DNA of 64,000 nt from Youngiibacter fragilis 232.1 (GTDB lineage Bacteria; Bacillota; Clostridia; Clostridiales; Clostridiaceae): NCBI RefSeq assembly GCF_000495435.3, contig NZ_AXUN02000181.1, positions 879 to 64,878 of the forward strand, in the 5' to 3' direction. A program made the position numbers and the translations under genes. Below, piece after piece: positions 1-10,087 of the stretch. The number at the start of each line of letters is the position of its first letter. Position 1 is the stretch's first letter. Under the pieces are notes generated by a model. That model saw only the letters and a program-made list of their open reading frames with translations. It searched no databases and was not told the origin of the DNA.

Positions 1-165
1 TATTAGCATAATAGTCAAAGAAGCTGTCATATTCACAAGCTTGATTTTTCTGGAAAACCAATCAAATTCATTATGTGTATTAGTACAAATAAAATACAAC
101 CTTAGGTCAAGGATATGGGTAAGGTATAATCTTTTTTACGGGCATTGATTACAGCAAAAATTAAT

Positions 166-202
166 AGCCCTTGGATTCCACTATTCGTAGAATCCAAGGG
201 CT
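166..202 (-). terminator. Rho-independent terminator of the M42 peptidase gene
   Basis: A perfect 13-bp inverted repeat (166-178 with 190-202, 11-nt loop) lies just past the stop codon of the minus-strand peptidase gene. Read on the minus strand it is followed by a T-rich run (ATTAATTTTT). The other bases of 1-274 show no gene. Confidence 0.7.
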
Positions 203-274
203 GAATGCTTAAATGTTATTAATCTTTAGTGTTGAACATAATATATGACTTATTAAGTAGTCGGACATAAACTA

Positions 275-1306
275 TTATGCTTTTTCCATAGCATACTTCA
301 CAACAAGGTCGAATGTTGCCATAAGGGAGTCAAGGTGGGTTCTCTCATATCCGTGGGAAGCGAATACTCCGGGACCTATAAGGCCTGTACGGAGGTCGTG
401 TCCTGCTCCCAGAGCCGCAGATGCGTCTGAACCGTAGGAAGGATATATGTCAACAGCGTAGGGTATGGACTCCCTTTCGCATATCGATACAAGTCTCTTC
501 CTGAGAGCGTAGTCATAGGGTCCTGTGCTGTCCTTGGCACAGATGTTTACCTTGAATTCGCTTGAATTCTGGTTGTTGCCAGGAGCTCCCATGTCCACTG
601 CTATGAATTCTGTGATTTCTTCTGGAATTCCGGCGCTGGCCCCATGGCCTACCTCCTCGTAGTTGGATATGAAGAAGTAGATTGAGCGTTCGGGCTCCAT
701 GTCCTTAAGTTTCCTTGCTGCTGCAAGGAGTACTGCCGCACTTGCCTTGTCATCAAGGTATCTGGATTTTACGAATCCATTGTCAAGGATCATGAGCTTA
801 GGGTCCATGAAGACGAAGTCGCCTACTCCGATTCCTAGCTTTACTACATCATCCTTGGATGAGACCCTTTCGTCAAGGACGACCTCCATGTTTGCCTGAA
901 CTCTTTCGAGAGTTCTTGCTTCATTGCTGTCAATATGCACTGATGGCTTTGTTGTCTGCACGGTCCCTGAGATGAGCTTTCCATCTGATGTCAGGACCTT
1001 GCAGTTCTCGGACTCCAGGGTATTGAACATGTAGCCTCCGATGAGGGTGAATTCAAGGGTGCCCTTGTCCCTTATGCTCTTGACCATACCTCCAAGGGTA
1101 TCGGTGTGTGCCGAATAAAGGAGTCCTTCAGGGCGTTTCCCGCTTATCTTTGCTATCACTGCACCCTTGTTTGTGGTTTTGAAAGCTATTCCGGCATCCG
1201 TGAGTTCTTCCCTGACATAATCCATGGCCTTCTCATGGTAACCGGTTGGGCTGTCCTTAAGGATCAGCTCTTTAAGGATCCTCAGTATTTCTTTTCCTTC
1301 ATCCAT
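275..1306 (-). CDS. M42 family metallopeptidase (aminopeptidase/endoglucanase type)
   Basis: A 343-residue predicted cytosolic zinc/cobalt aminopeptidase that would trim peptides, in keeping with a peptide-using anaerobe. Family metal and catalytic positions are visible: H67 and D69 in AHTDT, D185/D186 in YLDDKASAA, the Glu pair E217/E218 in NYEEVGHG, D238 in VDMG and H318 near the C-terminus. Length matches the family. The ATG at 1306 follows a good GGAGGG site at short spacing. The gene stands alone with its own terminator and is divergent from the downstream VanW gene. M42 members include aminopeptidases, deblocking peptidases and so-called endoglucanases; the substrate cannot be told from sequence. 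Confidence 0.9.
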   Translation of the reverse strand: MDEGKEILRILKELILKDSPTGYHEKAMDYVREELTDAGIAFKTTNKGAVIAKISGKRPEGLLYSAHTDTLGGMVKSIRDKGTLEFTLIGGYMFNTLESENCKVLTSDGKLISGTVQTTKPSVHIDSNEARTLERVQANMEVVLDERVSSKDDVVKLGIGVGDFVFMDPKLMILDNGFVKSRYLDDKASAAVLLAAARKLKDMEPERSIYFFISNYEEVGHGASAGIPEEITEFIAVDMGAPGNNQNSSEFKVNICAKDSTGPYDYALRKRLVSICERESIPYAVDIYPSYGSDASAALGAGHDLRTGLIGPGVFASHGYERTHLDSLMATFDLVVKYAMEKA

Positions 1307-1600
1307 AGGTTCCCTCCAATTGGCAAAATTCAGTCTTTCCCATAATTATATAACAAAATCACCATGATTTCTCATGGTATCTGAAAGATTGGCAAAGCAT
1401 GTTAGACGAGTGGAAATAAATTCCGTTTGACCCGTGAATCCTGATATTGACAATAGTAAATCTTAAAGTAAGATTAATTTGTAATCATAATGTTATGCAT
1501 GGGTATAATGCCTTTGTTATAATTATTTTGATAAATTGAACTAACTTCCAATATATTTTGAGGAGGGCAGTGGATCCGGATTGAACGGGTCCTGTGCGAT

Positions 1601-3043
1601 ATGAAGAAAAAGACAGCGATGCTACTTATCCTGATACTGGCTGTTGTCGGTGTCGGTGGATATGCATACTACTCAAGCGTCCAGAGGGAAAAGGCAAGGC
1701 TTGAGCTTGAAGCTAAACAAGCTCTGGTTGCTGAATGGGCTAACAAGGTCTATCCGGGAGTTGTCATCGACGGAATTGATTTTTCCGGACTGACCCTCGA
1801 GGAAGCGAAGACGAAGTTCGAAAGAGAGATCCTTGATGTAATCGAAGGGAAGACCGTAAAGGTCGACGTACTCGGCAAGGAATACTCCTTCACATATGAC
1901 AAGCTTAACATCGGTATCGATAAGGAGAGCATAATTGAGGAGGCCATGGATTTCGGGAAGGATATGGAGTTCGAGGAGCAGGTTGCTTACCTTAAGGCAC
2001 CTTCAGGTACTGAGATCAAGGTTGAGTTCACCCATGATGCAGCCTATGTTGACGAGTTCGTGAACCAGATAATCACAGAAAACACCCAGGAGGCAAAGGA
2101 TGCCACACTTTCCAGGAAAGACGGCGAGTTCATTGTCACCGAATCCCTGAACGGCCAGGCACTCGATGCGGAAAAGCTCAAGGCAGATGTGGTTGCTGCA
2201 ATTGAACCGGGCCTTGAAGACCCAGCAGAGGTAGCAGCTGAAGTCGCGGTTATGGAGCCAGCTGTAAAGGCTGAGACTCTCAGGAAGATAAACGGGGTGC
2301 TTGCATCCTATACTACAGACTATTCATCTTCAATAGCTAACAGGAAGTTCAATGTGGCCCTGGCTGCAAAGAAGATTTCAGGAACGCTCCTGATGCCAGG
2401 TGAAGTCATAAGCTACAACAAGTCCATTGGTTCAATATCTATTGCAGCAGGCTTCAAGGAAGCTGGAATCTTTGTGGGCAACAAGGTTGAGTCAGGGATC
2501 GGCGGCGGAGTATGCCAGATATCAAGCACGCTTTATCAGGCCGGAGTAAGGGCAGGACTTGGTGTTGTCGAGAGAAGGAACCACAGCATGAAGGTATCAT
2601 ACCTGCCTGTCGGATTCGATGCCACGGTTTATGCGCCATACACTGACCTGAAGCTTCAGAACAACTACGATTCGCCAATATATATATCAGCCTACGGAGA
2701 TGGAAAGAAGGCCAACGTTACTGTCTACGGGAACGTAGATGAAATGGGCGGAAAATCATATAACTTCGTTACTGACGTTTATGCAGTCCTTAATCCCAAG
2801 ACCGAATACATCGACGACCCGACACTCGAAGTGGGCACAAACGTTGTCGAGCAGAATGCCGTAACAGGCTACAAGGTCAAGGTATACCTTCAGACTATAA
2901 TTGGCGGCAAGGTGGTATCTACAGACATGATTTCAAATGACTCCTACAAGGTTGTCAACAAGATAATCAGAAGGGGAACGAAGCCAGCCCCGGTAGTTAC
3001 TCCGGAAGTGCCGGAGCCGACTGAGGCACCTGTCACCCCATAA
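1601..3043 (+). CDS. VanW family surface protein with G5-like C-terminus
   Basis: A 480-residue membrane-anchored extracytoplasmic protein. Residues 5-23 form one N-terminal membrane segment. About 55-200 resembles the peptidoglycan-binding-like domain (PG_binding_4 type) that often precedes VanW. About 260-370 is the VanW domain, with the signature GGGVCQISSTLY at 301-312. About 395-465 resembles a G5 domain (YIDDPTLEVGT and a closing GTKP), and the end is a Pro/Glu/Thr-rich tail. A cell-wall role is likely, but VanW has no proven catalytic activity. The nearest strong Shine-Dalgarno (GAGGAGGG, 1559-1567) lies over 30 nt before this ATG, so the true start may be an upstream non-ATG codon. 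Confidence 0.85.
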   Translation: MKKKTAMLLILILAVVGVGGYAYYSSVQREKARLELEAKQALVAEWANKVYPGVVIDGIDFSGLTLEEAKTKFEREILDVIEGKTVKVDVLGKEYSFTYDKLNIGIDKESIIEEAMDFGKDMEFEEQVAYLKAPSGTEIKVEFTHDAAYVDEFVNQIITENTQEAKDATLSRKDGEFIVTESLNGQALDAEKLKADVVAAIEPGLEDPAEVAAEVAVMEPAVKAETLRKINGVLASYTTDYSSSIANRKFNVALAAKKISGTLLMPGEVISYNKSIGSISIAAGFKEAGIFVGNKVESGIGGGVCQISSTLYQAGVRAGLGVVERRNHSMKVSYLPVGFDATVYAPYTDLKLQNNYDSPIYISAYGDGKKANVTVYGNVDEMGGKSYNFVTDVYAVLNPKTEYIDDPTLEVGTNVVEQNAVTGYKVKVYLQTIIGGKVVSTDMISNDSYKVVNKIIRRGTKPAPVVTPEVPEPTEAPVTP

Positions 3044-3071
3044 GGAAAGCAACAAAGAATATCTACAAAAC

Positions 3072-3114
3072 CAGACCACCGGGGAGCAATTTGTATCTGC
3101 TTACCGGTGGTCTG
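3072..3114 (+). terminator. Hairpin between the VanW and MoxR genes
   Basis: An 11-bp perfect inverted repeat (3072-3082 with 3104-3114, 21-nt loop) lies between the two genes. The T-tract is weak, so it may be a leaky terminator or attenuator rather than a full stop. It overlaps a possible GTG start at 3107, one reason for placing the MoxR start further downstream. Confidence 0.5.
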
Positions 3115-3160
3115 TTCAAAATTTCAGGAATTAATTATTTGCAGAGGAGTTGGACATGCT

Positions 3161-4093
3161 TTGGAAGTGCTTGAGAGGATAGAGAAGAACATTGAGAAGG
3201 TAATACTCGGGAAAGACAGGGAGATAAGGAATATCCTTAAAGGAATGCTTGCCGGCGGACATATTCTCATTGAGGACATACCGGGAATAGGAAAGACAAC
3301 TCTGGTCAAGGCTCTTGCAAAAAGCGTTGACCTGACGTACTCAAGGATCCAGTTCACACCGGACCTTTTGCCGTCGGATATTACAGGAGTATCCATATAC
3401 AACCAGAAGACAATGAACTTCGAATACAGGAAGGGACCGATATTTGCCAATGTAGTCCTTGCTGATGAGATAAACAGGACTTCACCAAAGACCCAGTCCG
3501 CACTTCTTGAAGTCATGGAGGAAAATCAGGTTTCAGAGGGCAACTCTACCTATGCCCTCGACAGGCCTTTCTTTGTCATGGCCACACAGAATCCCATCGA
3601 GTACGAGGGAACCTTCAACCTGCCTGAGGCACAGCTGGACAGGTTCATGATAAGGATAAGGATCGGTTACCCGAGCCACGACGACGAGATCAGGATCCTC
3701 ATGAACTTCAGGGAGGAGAATCCTCTTGAAGCCCTGGAGAGCGTCGCGACCAAGGAAGACATACTGAAGCTGCAGGATGACACTAAGCATGTAAGGGTAA
3801 GTGACGAGATATATGACTACATAGTGAGGATAACCTCGGAGACAAGGACCAACAGGCTGTTCACGCTTGGTGCGAGCCCCAGGGCGTCTCTGGCGCTGAT
3901 GAAGATAGGCCAGGCTTCGGCTCTCATATCAGGCAGGGACTATGTCATTCCGGAGGATATAAAGGAAAATGCTTCGATGGTACTCTCGCACAGGGTGCAG
4001 ACATCAGCCTATGCAAGGAGCCAGGGTACAGGAAGCCTTGAAGCTATAAAGCTCTCACTTGCTATGGTCGATCCCCCTAAGATAGGCAGGTAG
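3161..4093 (+). CDS. MoxR family AAA+ ATPase
   Basis: A 310-residue AAA+ ATPase of the MoxR family, chaperone-like proteins usually encoded beside DUF58/VWA proteins. Walker A is GIGKTT at about 42-47, Walker B/sensor region LADEINRTSPKTQSALLE, followed by ATQNPIEYEGT and LPEAQLDRF, all typical. The frame is open from a GTG at 3107, but that codon lies inside a hairpin with no ribosome site. A TTG at 3161 sits 11 nt after AGAGGAG and gives a normal MoxR N-terminus, so I chose it. The gene is 4 bp from the DUF58 gene, so the three genes to 7403 form one operon. Confidence 0.9.
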   Translation: MEVLERIEKNIEKVILGKDREIRNILKGMLAGGHILIEDIPGIGKTTLVKALAKSVDLTYSRIQFTPDLLPSDITGVSIYNQKTMNFEYRKGPIFANVVLADEINRTSPKTQSALLEVMEENQVSEGNSTYALDRPFFVMATQNPIEYEGTFNLPEAQLDRFMIRIRIGYPSHDDEIRILMNFREENPLEALESVATKEDILKLQDDTKHVRVSDEIYDYIVRITSETRTNRLFTLGASPRASLALMKIGQASALISGRDYVIPEDIKENASMVLSHRVQTSAYARSQGTGSLEAIKLSLAMVDPPKIGR

Positions 4094-4097
4094 AGAT

Positions 4098-5207
4098 ATG
4101 AAGGTCGACATCAAGTTCATCATAGCTCTCGCAGCCGTTCATCTGCTTTATGTCATACAGGGCGGTTTCATATTCACCTCACTGCTGATAATATTCGCTT
4201 CAATGGGAGGGATTTCCCTTCTCATGACCATCGTGGCTGCAGCAAGCCTGAAGAGCGAGATGAAGGTCAGGAAGAAGCAGTTCACGACTGGTGACAGGGG
4301 TGAGTTCTATCTTACCGTTTCCAATGACAGCTATTTCTTCATGCCGTTCCTCAGGGTATTTACCGGAAAAGAGGAGCTTGATGTCAGAAGCGCGAGCCCC
4401 AGGGATGCAACACAGATCCCATTCAGGTATGATTTCAGGAAGAGAGGAATCTATGAGTTCAAGGACATCACACTTGAGATAAGGGATGCCTTCAACATAA
4501 TATCGACAAGAAGGGTATTCAAAAGGGAAGAGATAAGGGTATATCCCAAGCTTAAGAGCCTGAATCCAAGGGAGTATGTTCCCGGCTTCGGAACACTGGG
4601 CAGCTCAAGGACCGCCCTTTCGAAGGAAGACCACTACAGCCAGAGGGAGCTTCGCAGGTATTCCCCTGGAGACAGCCTGAGGAAGGTAAACTGGAAGGTC
4701 AGTGCAAAATACGGGGAAATATTCGTTAAGATCGGCGAGAGCATGAGGAGCAGGGACCATCTGCTTCTTCTTGACATGTCAGAAAGCGTGTACCAGCTTG
4801 ACGATGACGGAAGCCATGAGGAGAACCTTGTGTCATATGCGTTGTCAGTGTCCAGGGACATCCTGAAGCGAGGATACGAGCAGACTTTCGTGATAAACGG
4901 AAAAGAACGAAAGATATTTGAAGTAAACAGCGGGAAGGACTTCGACGCACTAATGGAATACATGGTAACTGCAGATTCCCACAACAGGAAGGAGCTCGGG
5001 ACATTCCTCACTGAAAGGGCTGACGATTTCAGGGACAGGGGAAGCCTTCTGGTCTTTACAGGATCGCTCTCTAAGTCTGCAGCGATCAAGATAGCTGACC
5101 TTAAGTCAGGCAAGAACAGCGTTACTGTCTTTACTTTCGAGGTCAAGGAGGGCGCAGGAATTGAAAATGCCGAAATCGGCACTGTGATCATGGGGGAGGA
5201 AGGCTAG
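4098..5207 (+). CDS. DUF58 domain-containing membrane protein
   Basis: 369 residues: two closely spaced N-terminal membrane segments (about 7-50), then a beta-rich region, then the DUF58 domain. The family motif is visible as YSPGDSLRKVNWK followed by FVKIGES, and the C-terminal half has the von Willebrand A-like pattern (LLLLDMSES). DUF58 proteins usually pair with a MoxR ATPase and a transglutaminase, as here; the trio is thought to act at the cell envelope, but its client is unknown. The stop codon directly abuts the ATG of the next gene. Confidence 0.85.
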   Translation: MKVDIKFIIALAAVHLLYVIQGGFIFTSLLIIFASMGGISLLMTIVAAASLKSEMKVRKKQFTTGDRGEFYLTVSNDSYFFMPFLRVFTGKEELDVRSASPRDATQIPFRYDFRKRGIYEFKDITLEIRDAFNIISTRRVFKREEIRVYPKLKSLNPREYVPGFGTLGSSRTALSKEDHYSQRELRRYSPGDSLRKVNWKVSAKYGEIFVKIGESMRSRDHLLLLDMSESVYQLDDDGSHEENLVSYALSVSRDILKRGYEQTFVINGKERKIFEVNSGKDFDALMEYMVTADSHNRKELGTFLTERADDFRDRGSLLVFTGSLSKSAAIKIADLKSGKNSVTVFTFEVKEGAGIENAEIGTVIMGEEG

Positions 5208-7403
5208 ATGGATTTCTTCAAGAGCAGGATACTTCAAAACCTCCTCATATTCCTTAACATGACGGTTTTCGCGGCAGTGGTTGTGAGAGCCTACCATATC
5301 AGGGAGCTTAGTGTGGCCCTGGTTATAATGATGGCATTCCTCCCTGTCATGATGACTGCTTTCCTGTCTGTGGCAATAAGGGAGAAATACCAGAGGGCAA
5401 GATGGGCAATAATCGGGGTGGTCCTATTTGCAGTGAATTATGCAATGTGGAGATATACAGGAGAGAGCACGCTTGGGGATTCTCTGGCAGATGTCAATCA
5501 CGCTCTTACCTTCGGACAGGAGGTAACTGTCGGGATGTTCATGCCGCTGCTCAGGATGCTCATCATGGGCGGAAGCCTGCTGCTTGCAGTCACTGTTACG
5601 ATATTCCCATATAACCTTATAATAGTCGATACCGGGCTGATATTCTTCCTATGGGCAGTGGACTACTACAATCAGGCTGCAGACTACGTCAAGATGTTCG
5701 TACCTGTATGGGTGCTTTCCATCCTGATATACAGGGGGACTTTCCTCGACGAGACAGCAAAGAGCATCAAGGTCAACAAGAAGGCAAGGCTGTTCCAGAT
5801 CCTCGCAATATCACTTGTGGTCGCAACTGGCATGTCCTTCGTTGACCTTGACAAAAAGGGCCTTTACACAGACAGGATATGGACCTACTTCAACAACATG
5901 CTGGTACCTACACTGTATATCAGCGGGCAGGAGATTGAGAACCCGTTCACCATCGCCTCGTCAGGATACAATGATTCGGACACGAAACTGGGCGGAGATG
6001 TGTCCATAGATGACAGGGAAGCCTTAAGGGCAAAAGGGGACAACCCGGTATACCTGAGAGGCTCTGTCAAGTCAAGATATACAGGCTCCTCGTGGCTGGT
6101 TGACGAGATGGGATATACGGCAGGAGGCAGGGTGGAGGATTACAGGCTTTTAGTCCTTAACGCTGTAACCGCCGGTTATGCCGAGGCAATAAAGACGATA
6201 GAGGTGTATCCTCTGTCGGACATGACTTCGACCCTGTTCAACACCCTTAATACAAGGGAGGTATATTTCAACAACAGCATCCAGAGGGTCTTCTACAACG
6301 GTGACTTCCAGATATTCACTGCAAACAAGCAGAGCTCGGAAAGATATACCGTAGAGTACTACTATGAACCCATAGTGAGGCAGGAGCTTATTTCAAGGGA
6401 TTTCGGCCCGTCTGTGCGAAGCAGGAACCTGAGGTACCTTGAGCTGCCGTCCCATAGCCCGGACTTTCTTGATATTCGCGACCTTGCCATTGATGTTGCA
6501 GGGAACGCTTCAACGAACTATGAGAAGGCGGTTGCCATCACCGAATACCTTAAGACCAATTATAGCTATTCACTTACTCCAGGAACCTATGATCCCGGCT
6601 CTGACTTTGTCAGGGAGTTCCTATTCGGTGAGACCGGAGGCTACTGCGTGCACTTTGCATCTGCCCTTGCAATGATGCTGAGGATCAACGGCGTACCGAC
6701 AAGATATGTTGAGGGCTTCAAGATCAGCGGTGAAAAGGCATCTGATGGCTCATATGTGATAAGGAACAGCGATGCGCATGCGTGGACAGAGGTCCTCATT
6801 GATGAGGACAGGGACCTGTGGATGACATTTGACGCTACCGGGACAGCCAGGGAACAGGAAGAAATCGAGGAACCCGGGGAAGGTCCTGTAGACCCGGGAT
6901 CACCTGGGGCGGAAAACCCCGGGGAGGGGACTGTTACCCCTACAACTCCCGGAGGAAGACCTCAGGTCGACCCTGATGAGCCGATACCGGGACCCATACC
7001 AGTCAGGGAGACCTTTGGAAGCATGCTCGCAAGGCTCTTCTCATATGCTGCTGCAGCCATGGCAATGATACTGGCGCTGCTTGTCCTGAGGAAGATGATA
7101 CTCGTAGAGGTCGCCATGAGGTCCAAGTCACTTAAAAGGTACTTCTCACTTATCAACGGAGTACTGGAAGAAGCCTACGAGGTCAGGAAGAAAGGCGAGA
7201 CTGACCTGGAATTCGCCAATCGGCTTCATGACAGCGGCATCAAGGAAAGGTATCTGGTACTTGTAGGTGAAGCATATAAGGAAGTCTATGGTGGAACCTT
7301 GGGAGAATTCCCTGAAAGGCGTGAGCTGTACAGGGACATATCACGAAGGGCCATGAGGCTGAGAGGCCTTCCGAAGCACATACTGAGGCGTTATGTAGTC
7401 TAG
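5208..7403 (+). CDS. Membrane transglutaminase-like protein (TgpA type)
   Basis: A 731-residue integral membrane protein. The N-terminal ~210 residues contain several hydrophobic segments and resemble the DUF3488 region. An external domain follows, then a transglutaminase-like core with the predicted catalytic triad C480 (GGYCVHFASA), H524 (DAHAWTEV) and D542 (WMTFDATG). A Pro/Gly-rich linker (about 550-605), one more membrane helix (about 615-635) and a cytoplasmic tail complete it. GGGGAGGAAGG precedes the ATG, which abuts the DUF58 stop. Bacterial proteins of this type may cross-link or cleave surface substrates; none is evident here. Confidence 0.88.
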   Translation: MDFFKSRILQNLLIFLNMTVFAAVVVRAYHIRELSVALVIMMAFLPVMMTAFLSVAIREKYQRARWAIIGVVLFAVNYAMWRYTGESTLGDSLADVNHALTFGQEVTVGMFMPLLRMLIMGGSLLLAVTVTIFPYNLIIVDTGLIFFLWAVDYYNQAADYVKMFVPVWVLSILIYRGTFLDETAKSIKVNKKARLFQILAISLVVATGMSFVDLDKKGLYTDRIWTYFNNMLVPTLYISGQEIENPFTIASSGYNDSDTKLGGDVSIDDREALRAKGDNPVYLRGSVKSRYTGSSWLVDEMGYTAGGRVEDYRLLVLNAVTAGYAEAIKTIEVYPLSDMTSTLFNTLNTREVYFNNSIQRVFYNGDFQIFTANKQSSERYTVEYYYEPIVRQELISRDFGPSVRSRNLRYLELPSHSPDFLDIRDLAIDVAGNASTNYEKAVAITEYLKTNYSYSLTPGTYDPGSDFVREFLFGETGGYCVHFASALAMMLRINGVPTRYVEGFKISGEKASDGSYVIRNSDAHAWTEVLIDEDRDLWMTFDATGTAREQEEIEEPGEGPVDPGSPGAENPGEGTVTPTTPGGRPQVDPDEPIPGPIPVRETFGSMLARLFSYAAAAMAMILALLVLRKMILVEVAMRSKSLKRYFSLINGVLEEAYEVRKKGETDLEFANRLHDSGIKERYLVLVGEAYKEVYGGTLGEFPERRELYRDISRRAMRLRGLPKHILRRYVV

Positions 7404-7497
7404 TGTTATGTTAAGGGTTATCGTCAAATTAAACATCTTCCTTCGGCGTTCTATTCTCAAGAAGAGATGTGTAAGAATGCCATAGGAAGAGGACCAT

Positions 7498-7926
7498 GTG
7501 CGATTACCGTCAGCCAAAAGAAAGCAATTACTGGAACTGATTTCTAAGAACAGAGCTACCTTCAAACCGATAATGAATACAATTGTCCTGCTGTCATCTG
7601 ACGAGAACACCTAACGGACGAATTCGTACGATTGAAGCAGCAGAGATTTTCAATGTCTGAAACATACAGTCCAATACATAAGCCAGCGATGCTCCGAAGA
7701 AGGCTTGGATTCAGCCACCAGCAAAAAAAGAGATACTCCAATACCATCCAAAATCACCGGTTATATAGAAGAGCGTATTGTTGCTTTGAGCTGCAGTACG
7801 CCAGCATCAGGCCGAAGCAGGTGGACTCCTGAACATGGCAGTTTGCTCAACATTGCTGAGATTGAATTGAGCCTTACCCATAGTATAGCATTTAACAGGA
7901 TACTATCTGATCAAGGAGAAGGGTAA
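7498..7926 (+). pseudogene. Broken IS630-type transposase, N-terminal half
   Basis: Pieces of an IS630-like transposase N-terminus can be read in order across several frames: KRKQLLELISKNRATFK, then TIEAAEIFNV, then TVQYISQRCSEEGLDSA, then RIVALSCSTPASGRSRWT. Stops and frameshifts interrupt them (for example TAA after DENT and TGA after EIFNV). No DDE catalytic domain follows 7926. It is a decayed, non-functional copy marking an old insertion into the chromosome after the transglutaminase operon. No clear terminal inverted repeats were seen. Confidence 0.7.
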
Positions 7927-8313
7927 GCTATCATAACAAACTACTGCTGGAATGCATTTGGCAGGAGTTTAGTCATATGATTTCTGGAAGTTGGCATGAT
8001 ATGTGTAGAGTTAGCCAATTGATTATTTTTTGACTTCGTGTGCAAACGCCCGGCTGAAGCCACGATTTTAAGCAAGCTTTTCAACAAAGGCTTCTTTGGT
8101 GCTATCGTTAAGCGGTAGCCATGAATAAGCCTTTTTATAATGCGAAATTTGCTTCTGTGATAAGAGGTTCACCAAGGAAGGCTGATACATAGTGAAGTAA
8201 ATGTACGTTTGCGTCAAAAATCTTCAGTGAATTCTTGAATCATAAATAAATATATGCTACTGTATAAATGAAGAAAAGTGACGTTTGCGGAGAAAAAATT
8301 CATTGGAGGGAAT
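7927..8313. other. Gap between the IS630 remnant and the DUF4143 gene
   Basis: No convincing gene. A 40-codon frame on the minus strand (8190-8068, MYQPSLVNLL at its start) has no ribosome site and no family I recognise. It may be part of another decayed gene. Confidence 0.4.
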
Positions 8314-9561
8314 ATGCAGGAGATAAAAAGAGATATATATCTGAAATGGCTGAGCAGTAAAAAAGAAAATGGCTTGATAAAGGTTATTACGGGAATTAGA
8401 CGTTGCGGTAAATCATATCTGTTAGATCCAATATTTAAAAACTATTTGATTAGTAATGGAGTTCCTGAGGATCATATTATAAAAATAGAACTTGATCGAG
8501 AAATTAATAGAAAATATTATCGCGACGCTGCTGCATTTGATGAATATATACATTCTCTTATCAAAGATAAGGATATGCATTACATCATCCTAGATGAGAT
8601 TCAAATGGTTGAAGGATTTGAATTTGTTTTAAATGGACTCCTGTATGAGAGGAATTTGGATATTTATGTCACAGGCAGCAATTCTAAATTTCTGTCTTCT
8701 GATATTATTACAGAGTTTAGAGGCCGTGGTGATCAGATACATGTGCGACCACTCTCTTTTCTGGAATTTTATTCTGCCTTCGGCGGAGATAAGTATGAAT
8801 GCTGGAATGAATATCTGACATATGGAGGAATGCCGTTAATTTTAACAATGAAAACTGATGCGGAAAAATCGAAGTACTTGAAGGATTTGTTCGAGTATAC
8901 ATATTTTAAGGACATTGTTGAGCGAAATAAAATCAAACGAAGTGATATTTTGGATGCAATGGTAAATACACTAGCCTCAGCTGTAGGTTCATTAACAAAT
9001 CCGCAAAAAATATATGATACATTCAAAAGTAATGGGAAGAAGGAACTGTCATTAAACACAGTAAATTCTTACCTGGCATGTCTTGAGGATTCATTTATCG
9101 TTCAAAAAGCACTTCGCTATGATGTAAAGGGCAGAAAGTATATCAGCACTCCGCAAAAATATTATTTTTCTGATTTGGGTCTTCGGAATGCCAGATTGAA
9201 CTTTAGACAGCAGGAAGAAACGCATCTTATGGAAAATGCTATCTATAATGAGCTGTTGGTAAGAGGCTATAATGTCGATATAGGAGTGGTTGAAATACGT
9301 GAAGGTAATAAACGAATTCAAACTGAAGTTGATTTTGTATGCAACATGGGAAATCAGAGATACTATATACAGTCTGCTTTAAGCTTGACTACACCGGAAA
9401 AAACGGAGCAGGAGTCAAGATCACTCAATCATATTGGTGATAATTTCAAAAAAATAATAATTGTAAAAGATCATATTAAGCCATGGCGTACTGAGAATGG
9501 TATATCAATAATCGGGATAATTAATTTTTTACTTGATCCTGAGAGTTTAGAAAAATCGTAA
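8314..9561 (+). CDS. AAA_14 / DUF4143 ATP-binding protein
   Basis: A 415-residue P-loop ATPase of the common AAA_14-DUF4143 architecture. Walker A is GIRRCGKS at 27-34 and Walker B LDEI at 93-96. The C-terminal half carries the DUF4143 region, with a nuclease-like pattern near the end (EVDFVCNMG, then QSALSL). Such proteins are frequent accessory genes with no settled function. The ATG at 8314 follows GGAGGG closely and is preferred to a GTG at 8278, which has no ribosome site. Codon use is clearly more AT-rich (ATA, AGA, AAA) than in the flanking housekeeping genes, and the gene sits between transposon debris, so it was probably acquired by transfer. Confidence 0.85.
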   Translation: MQEIKRDIYLKWLSSKKENGLIKVITGIRRCGKSYLLDPIFKNYLISNGVPEDHIIKIELDREINRKYYRDAAAFDEYIHSLIKDKDMHYIILDEIQMVEGFEFVLNGLLYERNLDIYVTGSNSKFLSSDIITEFRGRGDQIHVRPLSFLEFYSAFGGDKYECWNEYLTYGGMPLILTMKTDAEKSKYLKDLFEYTYFKDIVERNKIKRSDILDAMVNTLASAVGSLTNPQKIYDTFKSNGKKELSLNTVNSYLACLEDSFIVQKALRYDVKGRKYISTPQKYYFSDLGLRNARLNFRQQEETHLMENAIYNELLVRGYNVDIGVVEIREGNKRIQTEVDFVCNMGNQRYYIQSALSLTTPEKTEQESRSLNHIGDNFKKIIIVKDHIKPWRTENGISIIGIINFLLDPESLEKS

Positions 9562-10087
9562 ATTCATAAGTGAAAGTGCCCTGCGAAATGTGTCATGGAA
9601 GGGGATTCCATAATTCTAAAACTGCTTTAACGGACTATGGTTTATTCATGATGAGAGTAACGAGATCAAAGCCATGGACATCTACCTCAACGAGGACTTA
9701 ATGGGAAAGGTTTTAGGGAACCTGAAGGAAAGGCTCCAATCTAGGACAGACCGCAGACTAGACTGAAAGTTTACAGGACGGAATTAAGTTCGCCCAAATT
9801 GTGTCACTCATCTTCATATCCTTCTATTAGGAAGCTTGGAATAAAGACTTTTCCAGCACACAACATGTAGAAGTGTTGGGTGAATTTGGAATGGTTGAAG
9901 TATTTGAAAATCCAGGAAATGGCATCCGCATCGCTGAAATGACGAATAATCAAGAAAGTCTATATAAGACCATGGGTGTCAATCCGCACAACACTTTATA
10001 TGTATTGGGGAATTAAGATAAATCGATGCGAAAGGGTGGGAAACTCCGTATAGTGGTTAGGACTAGAGCCCCAGAAGCCAATTACCC
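9562..10087. other. Unidentified gene remnants
   Basis: No intact gene. Two broken reading-frame pieces on the plus strand look protein-coding: one around 9645-9766 (DIYLNEDLMGKVLGNLKERL), and one open from 9831 to a stop at 10014-10016 (IRIAEMTNNQESLYKTMG near the end). The second faintly recalls the C-terminus of IS1634-like transposases, but I cannot identify either with confidence. Confidence 0.4.

Noticed and set aside
8068-8190. 40-codon minus-strand frame
   Set aside because: No ribosome site and no family match; possible debris only.
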